Of a stretch of 15,779 nucleotides of DNA, positions 1-6,382 are shown piece by piece. Every line of letters starts with the position of its first letter. Position 1 is the first letter of the stretch. This DNA is from JACQBY01 sp041486115 (GTDB taxonomy: Bacteria > Nitrospirota > Nitrospiria > JACQBW01), in the NCBI GenBank assembly GCA_041486115.1, contig JBGPKT010000052.1:1-15779 (forward strand), given 5' to 3'. Below the pieces are notes generated by a model, which was not told the DNA's origin, made no database searches, and worked only from the letters and a program-made list of their open reading frames with translations. Position numbers and translations under genes: made by a program.

Positions 1-535
1 AGATCTTCGCCTGCTCGTCGATGCTTTGAGTGAACCGGCATTGACCCGTTCCGCAATTACTTCCATAGGATTGTTGGGCAACATCGCGGCAATGGACCCA
101 TTGATCCGTTGTATGCCAGACCCGAAATTGTCGCGTCTTGCGGGGGAGGCGATTTGTAACATGACCGGAGTGAACCTGAAAAAGGAAAATCTTCTAGTTG
201 AAAAGCCGGCTGAGCCGGATAAAAAGTCCCAACCCGATGATGAGGATGACGATGTGCCAAACGATTCGGATGAGGGGCTTCCGTTTCCCGATCCCGATAA
301 ACTTGCCGCCTGGTGGCAAAAGAATAGTTCCCGGCTTGATAAGAAGGTCAGGTATCGAAATGGCCAGCCCTACGGCCAACAGGTATTGATTGAAATCCTC
401 CAGAAAGGTCCGTTCCCTGAACGCCATCATTCTGCATTTGAACTGGCATTAATAAACCCCTCTCATCCGTTTCTCGAAACTTCTGCTTTTGTCCTTAAAC
501 AACGGAAAGATATGAGAAATTTTAATTCTATTTAG
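1..535 (+). CDS. TIGR02270-like HEAT-repeat protein, 3' portion (T6SS-associated family)
   Basis: The reading frame is open from base 2, so this is the 3' end of a gene whose start lies upstream. The TTG at 26 is probably internal, since the codons before it (DLRLLVDAL) continue the same helical pattern. About the first 55 residues form one HEAT-like helical pair ending in RLAGEAICNMTGV. A very acidic linker follows, with runs of D and E, and then a C-terminal segment with AAWWQKN, a YRNGQPYG turn and FELAL. This order matches what I remember of the TIGR02270 family, often found beside VgrG, DUF2169 and PAAR-like genes in T6SS clusters. No enzymatic residues are apparent, so an adaptor or chaperone role near effector loading is only an inference. 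The stop is at 533-535. The family call rests on remembered motifs and was not searched. Confidence 0.65.
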   Translation, partial: DLRLLVDALSEPALTRSAITSIGLLGNIAAMDPLIRCMPDPKLSRLAGEAICNMTGVNLKKENLLVEKPAEPDKKSQPDDEDDDVPNDSDEGLPFPDPDKLAAWWQKNSSRLDKKVRYRNGQPYGQQVLIEILQKGPFPERHHSAFELALINPSHPFLETSAFVLKQRKDMRNFNSI

Positions 536-542
536 ACAAGTT

Positions 543-579
543 CAAGAGGCCCCCCGGCGTAAAACATGGTAGCCTCTTG
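543..579 (+). repeat. 8-bp inverted repeat just after the TIGR02270-like gene
   Basis: CAAGAGGC (543-550) and GCCTCTTG (572-579) are exact reverse complements around a 21-nt loop, 7 nt after the preceding stop codon. No T-tract follows, so it is not a classical intrinsic terminator. It could attenuate transcription or stabilise the upstream mRNA end. Confidence 0.45.
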
Positions 580-646
580 GGAGATCATCCAGAAACACAC
601 CGTAGGCTGTTTTTATTTGTCACAAAAGAAAGGAGACGGTCTTAAA

Positions 647-937
647 ATGTTTTGGGAACCTGGAGAGCCATTTCGCGCGCGCGATACGATAACCAATCGA
701 AACTGCGGGATTCGTCCTGATTCAATGGGTCATGTCACTTATGTTTCAACCGGAAGAATCTCTTTTTATATCGACAAATCTCCACCAGGCGCAGGTTCCA
801 TCGAAGGAACCTGTCCATTGGATATTTTCGGGGCGAATTTTGAAAAGTGTCTGGCCATGCCAAGTAACTCGGCTTATACAAGTTACAGTCATTTTTCGTC
901 TGAATTTCCTGGCAAGTTTCTTTCAACATCTCGGTAG
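647..937 (+). CDS. Small hypothetical protein (96 aa) between T6SS-type genes
   Basis: I do not recognise this product. The frame is open from 566, but the start chosen is the ATG at 647 because AAAGGAG (629-635) lies 11 nt before it. The 96-residue product begins MFWEPGEPFRARDT, has a central GHVTYVSTGRISFYI stretch that looks like beta strands, and contains three cysteines. It has no signal peptide or membrane segment. In clusters of this type a PAAR-like spike tip or a chaperone gene often sits just before the effector, but the usual PAAR features are not visible. It may also be a remnant of a decayed gene. It is the only plausible gene in the 528 nt between positions 536 and 1063. Confidence 0.4.
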   Translation: MFWEPGEPFRARDTITNRNCGIRPDSMGHVTYVSTGRISFYIDKSPPGAGSIEGTCPLDIFGANFEKCLAMPSNSAYTSYSHFSSEFPGKFLSTSR

Positions 938-953
938 AAATTATCTTTCATTT

Positions 954-981
954 TTGAGAAGACATCTTACATCATTATAGC
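954..981 (+). promoter_or_regulatory. Candidate sigma-70 promoter of the effector gene
   Basis: TTGAGA (954-959) and TATAGC (976-981) are separated by 16 nt, a 5/6 and a 4/6 match to the consensus boxes. Transcription would start near 988, about 75 nt before the effector ATG. The leader is AT-rich. The call rests on consensus matching alone. Confidence 0.35.
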
Positions 982-1063
982 TTGAGCTTTATTTGAATAA
1001 GGCTATCTGTGGTGAAAAATAGAAATGATATCTCTTTTTTTCAATTTGATCTAAGAGGATTTT

Positions 1064-3091
1064 ATGCGTAAAACATGGCGCCCTCCAGGGGGATCCGCTG
1101 GACTGATTATTGTACGCCGTTCTGATTTGGCAAAGGGTGAGAAAGGGGTCGTTAACCCGTTGTTGTTGGCGGCTAAGCTTGGGCAATGGCTTGCCGATCC
1201 GCAGTCTCAGAAAACGGTTATCGATATGTACGAGAGCGTTAGCAGTCACTCGATTCATTGTGTGAGAATGAACCAGTCGGAACTGATTCGCTCCGTCAAA
1301 CCACAACTTGAAATGGCCTTCCGGCGTGGAGACCTTGTTATATTGGACATTGCACCAGCGTTAAAGGGTTCGGTGAGAGGGAAAGGGAGTCACGACGAAC
1401 CTGCCGTGCGGGCACCGACGGTAACCGGCAAGAGTAAATCTGCACCGGTTCGCCCGAAGATTGGTGTCGTCCTGAGCTATCACCCGATCCTTTTCAAAAA
1501 ATTAGAGTGTTTGGATAATCCCGAAAAATTCTATCCCCTTCAAGATCTGGAATTTGACACCCTTGATCTCCTGGCAGATGGAGAATCGAAATCCGTCATT
1601 CAGATTCACCTGGTAAAGCTAAACAATGAAGGAAAGGTCGTTGGCATTCAGGTGCAACTTGCGACTTCAGAACATTCCAACGAGGGATCCGTCGTCCTCG
1701 AGCTAGCAAGCGATAAGTTTGGAGAAATCCGATACGGCTCTCAAAAGGGAATACGCGTGAAGGTGCCTATTCGTGAAATTGCAAATGGTGAGTCAACGCT
1801 TGATAAAGCGAATGGAGTACTATTTGTTACCTCCCGTGAAATCGGTAACGCTACACTAACGACATCCATTATCGAGAACTCGAGTTACGATTACGTGAAG
1901 TCGTTTACCCTTCCGAATACCACGAAATGGAAGCACGAGCTTAAGATAGGGAGCCGTTTGGTTGGCAACGGAACAAACGGATATGATGCCCTAAAGACCC
2001 AATGGTACCTCTGGAAATTACAGTTCCTGTCCTATAAGGAACAGGCGGCCAATCCACGGGGAGAAAACAGCCAGTGGATTAACATTCGGGACATTGTGCT
2101 CGATGGCGATTTCGGTCCTGGCTCCGGTCGATGTTTGAGAGATTTCCAGCGCGTATCGCGCGGAGGGTTCCGTAATCAGGTCCAGAAACAGGTTCCCATT
2201 ACCTTTACCGAAGCTGTGAGCACCACGGTGACTAAACCGGTCATCAGCGAATTCTTGGAATGGTATCAAAAGAGTTACCATGTCGAGTGTTATCACGATC
2301 TCCTGCAGATCAAACAGACCGATGAAACGCCAATCGATGCGGAAGCGCATATTTTGTACAATGCCCTGATGGTGAATGACGATGCCAAGGGGTATCTGGA
2401 GATCACCAATCCGATTGGCCTCACGGTGTGCCACTGGGAAAACCGACAGCTTGTGGTTGCTGAATCGATTCGATCCTCCATTCGATTGTTTCAACGTGAC
2501 AAGCTGATCTTCAGGCTTCACGATGCTGATCCCAATGGTATCCTTGGTGATTCTCATCTGGATTCCCGCTTAAAGAATGACATGGTGGCCACGATTCGTA
2601 CCCTTAGGAAGGAACAGGAAGCAGAATCCACGGGTGTCAGCGCTCGTGATGTACGAATTCATTCCGGTTTTCGAAGTATTACGGAGCAAGATACTCTGTA
2701 TGCCAAAGGCCGGACAACTCCTGGGGAGCCATGTACGCACGGAGGGCAAACTCACGCTATAGGTACCTGTGAGATCCATCCGCTTGGATCCACTGTTACC
2801 AATGCTAAAGGGGCCCAAATGCAATCCTGGCATCAGCTCGGCCTGGCCGTTGATCTGGTTTTCTGTGACAAAAACGGAAACTTCAACTGGGGCAATGATA
2901 AGAACTGGACACGCTCCGGCGCTGTTGGAAAGGGCAGTGGTTTGATTTGGGGTGGCGACTGGAACGACCCTGATCAGCCACATCTTCAGCTACCAAACAG
3001 CAATTCACCTGGTCAAGCGCACAGGGATGCATACAACAACACCCAGGGTTCGGAGCTGCAAAAGCTTCAAGCTGCGTGGGCACTTATCTGA
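1064..3091 (+). CDS. Putative T6SS cargo effector: peptidoglycan-binding + M15-type (VanY/CwlK-like) peptidase
   Basis: This 675-residue protein has no signal peptide. Residues 1-330 are of unknown fold. Around 340-365 the segment DGDFGPGSGRCLRDFQR matches the core of a PG_binding_1 domain. Residues about 550-650 match a Zn-dependent M15 endopeptidase: HSGFRS, LYAKGRTTPG, VTNAKG, then the SxHxxGxAxD signature with H590 and D597. Next comes WGGDW, followed by a D-x-x-H pair giving the third ligand H640 and a probable catalytic D637. Such enzymes cut peptide stems of peptidoglycan. A wall hydrolase with no export signal, next to a TIGR02270-like gene and followed 11 nt later by a periplasmic protein, fits an effector delivered by T6SS. 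A phage-type endolysin is the alternative, but no phage genes are visible. The ATG at 1064 has AAGAGGA (1053-1059) before it. Confidence 0.72.
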   Translation: MRKTWRPPGGSAGLIIVRRSDLAKGEKGVVNPLLLAAKLGQWLADPQSQKTVIDMYESVSSHSIHCVRMNQSELIRSVKPQLEMAFRRGDLVILDIAPALKGSVRGKGSHDEPAVRAPTVTGKSKSAPVRPKIGVVLSYHPILFKKLECLDNPEKFYPLQDLEFDTLDLLADGESKSVIQIHLVKLNNEGKVVGIQVQLATSEHSNEGSVVLELASDKFGEIRYGSQKGIRVKVPIREIANGESTLDKANGVLFVTSREIGNATLTTSIIENSSYDYVKSFTLPNTTKWKHELKIGSRLVGNGTNGYDALKTQWYLWKLQFLSYKEQAANPRGENSQWINIRDIVLDGDFGPGSGRCLRDFQRVSRGGFRNQVQKQVPITFTEAVSTTVTKPVISEFLEWYQKSYHVECYHDLLQIKQTDETPIDAEAHILYNALMVNDDAKGYLEITNPIGLTVCHWENRQLVVAESIRSSIRLFQRDKLIFRLHDADPNGILGDSHLDSRLKNDMVATIRTLRKEQEAESTGVSARDVRIHSGFRSITEQDTLYAKGRTTPGEPCTHGGQTHAIGTCEIHPLGSTVTNAKGAQMQSWHQLGLAVDLVFCDKNGNFNWGNDKNWTRSGAVGKGSGLIWGGDWNDPDQPHLQLPNSNSPGQAHRDAYNNTQGSELQKLQAAWALI

Positions 3092-3102
3092 AAAGGATAA
3101 AA

Positions 3103-3714
3103 ATGACGCTGAATAGGATCAAAACCTTTGCCCTGGTGCTGTTATTCGCCGGTGGACTCGCTTTTCCGCTCCTAGGGAAGGCAGAATCCAAGCTTAAGAT
3201 CGATTCATCAGAGTTTATGGAGGTGAGGAAAACATTTTCTGATTGCAAGGCGCTTCGTGATCAGACGAGCACGAGGCGGATCTCTTTAGCTAAGGTTTCC
3301 GGCAATGAAACTGAGGTTGGTTCCTGGCAGCGAAGCAGTCCCCGAGACAACGAGACGTCGAATAGTACGATGATAATTTTTATTTCTGACCAGAAGCTTC
3401 GTGCCGCTGATCTAGATTTGAAGGCGCCTTCTGGGGACTGGCAACAAACAACGAGTTACTGTTTTCGATCGGATGGCACCTTGGCGTTCGTCCTGTCGAT
3501 CCTCAGGACATTCCACGGCAACATGAGAGTCGAGGATCGATACTATTTCGATCAAACCGGAAAAACGATTCGATTGGTTCGGTCTGTTTTTGACCTATTT
3601 ACTAATAAGCCCGTCGATGCGGACGAAGGGAGTTTCATGGACAGGAAACCACCTATATTCCTGAGCGTGAAGGTCCTTGTCGAAGAAGTGGGACACTCCA
3701 ACGTTTTTCAATAG
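3103..3714 (+). CDS. Secreted hypothetical protein, candidate immunity protein to the upstream M15 effector
   Basis: The product has 203 residues. The N-terminus (MTLNRIKTFALVLLFAGG...) is a typical Sec signal peptide with likely cleavage after LLGKA, near residue 28, so the mature protein should be periplasmic. Two cysteines (C48, C120) could form a disulfide. The rest alternates polar and hydrophobic residues as in a beta-rich soluble domain. No family is recognised. The frame is open from a GTG at 3076 inside the preceding gene, but the ATG at 3103 is preferred: AAAAGG (3091-3096) precedes it with 6-nt spacing, and it places the signal peptide at the N-terminus. The tight 11-nt junction with a wall-hydrolase gene is the main reason to suspect immunity function. 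This is an inference from arrangement only. Confidence 0.6.
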   Translation: MTLNRIKTFALVLLFAGGLAFPLLGKAESKLKIDSSEFMEVRKTFSDCKALRDQTSTRRISLAKVSGNETEVGSWQRSSPRDNETSNSTMIIFISDQKLRAADLDLKAPSGDWQQTTSYCFRSDGTLAFVLSILRTFHGNMRVEDRYYFDQTGKTIRLVRSVFDLFTNKPVDADEGSFMDRKPPIFLSVKVLVEEVGHSNVFQ

Positions 3715-3762
3715 ACTAGTATTTTACCTATTACCTATGAAGGAGGCACCTATCAACACAGG

Positions 3763-3782
3763 ATATGGGGTCATATGGGGTC
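3763..3782 (+). repeat. 10-bp tandem duplication at the left edge of the RAYT element
   Basis: ATATGGGGTC occurs twice in direct succession (3763-3772, 3773-3782). The second copy merges into the left inverted repeat. It may reflect slippage or imprecise strand transfer at the element end. Confidence 0.6.
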
Positions 3783-3802
3783 AAGTCTGCTCTTGCCTCA
3801 TG
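3775..3802 (+). repeat. Left inverted repeat of the RAYT element
   Basis: This 28-nt segment starts ATGGGGTCAAGTCT and ends CCTCATG. It matches the reverse complement of 4799-4826 at 24 of 28 positions. It probably marks the left boundary recognised by the transposase. Confidence 0.7.
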
Positions 3803-3825
3803 ATAGGGTTTTATGTTAATTTTTA

Positions 3826-4803
3826 ATGATGTCCCGGCCCTTACGAATCGAATATCCAAATGCCTGCTATCATGTCATGAACCGCGGCTTATCGTATCAA
3901 ACGATATTTCAGGAAGACTCCGATCGGGAAATATTTATAAAGCTTCTGGGGGAATGTCACGAAATGTGGGGAATTCAGATATTTGCCTATTGCTTGATGG
4001 ATAATCATTATCATCTTTTCTTTCAAACGCCTAAGGCAAACTTATCTCGGGTGATGCGTCATTTAGATGGCATCTACACCCAGCGATATAATCGCGCCCA
4101 CCGGCGGGATGGACCATTATTCAGAGGGAGATATAAATCGATAGTAGTGGATAAAGAATGCTATATCCTGACAGTTGCCCGATACATCCATCATAATCCG
4201 GTTGAAGCGGGTCTGGTTGAATTTCCGGAACAATATCAATGGAGTAGTGGTAAAGAGTATGTTCGGATATTAGAGGGCCAAAAAGTTCCGGCATGGCTGG
4301 AAGTAGGAGAGCTTCTCGGACGATTTCCGAAACCCAAAAGAAAAGAAGCCTTTATAGAATTCATGAGAAGCAAAATAGAAGAGCCGGAAAAACATTTTTA
4401 TGAAAAGGAACATATCACACCAGTGTTGGGAAGACCGGAGTTTATCGAAAGGATAAAAAAGAAAATAAAAGAAAATATAAAGAGCGACCCGGAAATACCG
4501 CAAGGAAGAGCGTACAAGAAAATCGACTCGGAGGGTTGCTTTATAGCCATCCAAAAAATTTATCAAATTACCAGAGAAGAGTTAATTAAAAGCGTCCGTG
4601 GCAAGAGAAATGAAGCCAGGAGTATGGGAATGGTCATTTGCCGGAAATTAGGAGGAATGAAGCTGGGGGAGATAGCCAGGATCTATCAAGTGGGCAACTA
4701 CAGCAGTGTCAGCAGTGTTATACAAAGGATGAACAAAGAGATAGAGCTAGGAGGAAAAAAGAATAAGCGATATGAGCAAATTAAAAAGATGCTACAAACA
4801 TGA
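3826..4803 (+). mobile_element. REP-associated tyrosine transposase (RAYT, Y1_Tnp family) with DnaA_C-like tail
   Basis: This 325-residue protein opens with SRPLRIEYPNACYHVMNRG, the usual N-terminus of the IS200-like Y1 transposase/RAYT family. The HUH metal-binding motif is H61-Y-H63 in MDNHYHLFF. The nucleophilic tyrosine is probably Y120 in RYIHHNPVEAG, with Y113 as an alternative. Residues about 265-310 (RGKRNEARSMGMVI, LGEIARIYQVGNYSSVSSVI) resemble the DnaA C-terminal helix-turn-helix found on longer RAYTs. These enzymes nick and join single-stranded DNA at palindromic ends. The frame is intact and the key residues present, so it may be active. Two adjacent ATGs (3826, 3829) are possible starts. 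No clear ribosome-binding site is seen. The stop codon lies inside the right inverted repeat. Confidence 0.88.
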
Positions 4804-4826
4804 GTCAAGAATAGACCTGACCCCAT
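4799..4826 (-). repeat. Right inverted repeat of the RAYT element, overlapping its stop codon
   Basis: This is the reverse complement partner of 3775-3802, with 24 of 28 positions identical. The TGA stop of the transposase (4801-4803) is part of the repeat, so the coding end and the element end are fused. Confidence 0.7.
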
Positions 4827-4858
4827 GCCTGTTCAATTGTTATTGTTAGCTCGCTTTT

Positions 4859-4867
4859 TGATATAAT
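4859..4867 (+). promoter_or_regulatory. Extended -10 promoter of the FHA/kinase operon
   Basis: TGATATAAT fits TGnTATAAT exactly. Upstream TTGTTA (4837-4842) is a weak -35 at 19-nt spacing, and an extended -10 can work without one. Transcription would start near 4874, about 32 nt before the ATG at 4906. It lies only 33 nt beyond the right repeat of the RAYT element. Confidence 0.55.
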
Positions 4868-4905
4868 AACTCAATTTTTAAAATCTCTTCTTTATTTAAT
4901 GAAAA

Positions 4906-6378
4906 ATGGATGAAGACAAAACAATCTGGTTAAAAGCACCTCAACCTCTGATCGTTCAGATGAAGCAGGGGAATGGCGCTTTAAGCAGAGCGGTATTTAC
5001 CGACGCATTTAAAATCGGCAGGGACAAGACTTGCCAATTTCAGGTGAAAGATTCGGCCGTTAGCCGGTTTCATGTTGAAATCCGGTTTGACGGGGATGCT
5101 TGGCAGATTCGTGACCTGGATAGCGCTAATGGCAGCTATCTCAACGGGAACCGGATCAAAGACGCGGAAATCTCTTCTAAAACAAAATTGGAACTTGGAA
5201 AGGGTGGACCGGTTCTTTTACTGCAACTGGAAGAAGACGAAGAGGAGGCATCTTCTGAAGAAGAACCGGCTAATATCCCTCAAACAACTTCTGTGACACA
5301 GGTATTTGACCGATATTTCACGGCAACGGGAGCCCATGATGCAGGCGACCATACCATGGCGATCCGGCGTGCCTTTGAAAGGGTCAAGAAAAAACAGTCG
5401 AAGAAATATGGGGCATTGATCGGGGTCGCTCTTATTCTGCTGATCGCAGCCGGTGCCCTGGTGACATACCAGCAGATTAAGATTAATCGCCTTAAAAGTA
5501 TCTCCGAAGACATTTTTTATAACATGAAAACGCTTGAGATCGAGGTAACTCAGATTGAAGAGATTGTTCTATCCACGGCGAATGCGGCCCAGAGAGCCGA
5601 AATCTCAAATAAAAGAAAACAGATAAAGGAGATGGAAAATAGTTACGACCGGTTTCTGGATGAGATGAGTTTTTACGGGAAAAATTTAAGTGAAGAAGAT
5701 CAGCTCATTTTCAAAATGGCCCGCGTCTTTGGCGAATGTGAAGTCAATATGCCAAAAGGATTTGTAAAAGAGGTCAAAAAATATATTCAAAAATGGAAAT
5801 CGAGCGGAAGATTGGCTGGAGCCATACAGAAGGCTAAAGAGAAAGGGTATATCTACCGTGTTACAGGAGAGATGCTGTCCAATCAGCTTCCTCCCCAATT
5901 TTTTTACCTGGGACTGCAGGAGAGCAATTTTAACGACCATGCGGTGGGTCCACCGACAAGATTTGGAATCGCCAAAGGGATCTGGCAATTTCTACCAACG
6001 ACTGCCTCGGAATATGGGCTTCATACCGGGCCATTGATTGAAGTCCCCCGATATGACCCGAATGATGAACGGTATGACTTTGACAAAGCGACCCATGCCG
6101 CATCCCGCTATATCAAAAAAATTTATAATACCCATGCCCAGGCCTCAGGACTTCTGGTAATGGCCTCATATAATTGGGGAGAAAATAATATCAGGCAGAT
6201 GCTCAATCGAATGCCTTTGAATCCAAGGGAGAGAAATTTCTGGAAATTGCTGGAACAGAACGACGTGCCGGAGGAGACTTATGACTACGTCTATTATATT
6301 TTTTCGGCGGCGGTTATAGGAGAGAACCCGAAACTTTTTGGATTTGACTTTGATAATCCGATACCTAAAATGGGATAG
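4906..6378 (+). CDS. FHA domain - transmembrane - lytic transglycosylase (SLT) fusion
   Basis: This 490-residue protein has an N-terminal FHA phosphothreonine-binding domain (about 20-100: IGRDKTCQFQV, SRFHVEI, NGSYLNG) on the cytoplasmic side. One membrane helix follows (about 168-188, GALIGVALILLIAAGALV), then a charged helical region (about 190-300). The C-terminal lytic transglycosylase domain (about 325-470) has catalytic E339 in LGLQESNF, GIWQFLPTTASEYGL and ASYNWGENNI, the standard SLT motif order. The SLT domain should face the periplasm and cleave peptidoglycan glycan strands. It is first in an operon with a Ser/Thr kinase gene 4 nt downstream. A lytic enzyme gated by cytoplasmic phosphorylation is the natural reading. 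T6SS assembly needs local wall opening, so that link is plausible. Thr6 lies in an acidic DEDKTI context. The start at 4906 has a poor ribosome-binding site. Confidence 0.88.
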   Translation: MDEDKTIWLKAPQPLIVQMKQGNGALSRAVFTDAFKIGRDKTCQFQVKDSAVSRFHVEIRFDGDAWQIRDLDSANGSYLNGNRIKDAEISSKTKLELGKGGPVLLLQLEEDEEEASSEEEPANIPQTTSVTQVFDRYFTATGAHDAGDHTMAIRRAFERVKKKQSKKYGALIGVALILLIAAGALVTYQQIKINRLKSISEDIFYNMKTLEIEVTQIEEIVLSTANAAQRAEISNKRKQIKEMENSYDRFLDEMSFYGKNLSEEDQLIFKMARVFGECEVNMPKGFVKEVKKYIQKWKSSGRLAGAIQKAKEKGYIYRVTGEMLSNQLPPQFFYLGLQESNFNDHAVGPPTRFGIAKGIWQFLPTTASEYGLHTGPLIEVPRYDPNDERYDFDKATHAASRYIKKIYNTHAQASGLLVMASYNWGENNIRQMLNRMPLNPRERNFWKLLEQNDVPEETYDYVYYIFSAAVIGENPKLFGFDFDNPIPKMG

Positions 6379-6382
6379 AGTG

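Noticed and set aside
989..1306. Minus-strand ORF over the effector start, and similar antisense ORFs elsewhere
   Set aside because: They shadow clearly coding plus-strand frames and show no recognisable motifs.
3724..3737. TTACCTATTACCTA 7-bp tandem repeat
   Set aside because: Only two short copies with no visible role.
3737..3826. 29-codon ORF starting ATGAAGGAGGCACC
   Set aside because: No ribosome-binding site precedes it, and most of it is the tandem duplication and left inverted repeat.
6338..6382. Upstream TTG start adding 15 residues to the kinase
   Set aside because: It would overlap the FHA-SLT gene by 41 nt. The ATG at 6383 lies right after that stop and just before the kinase fold.
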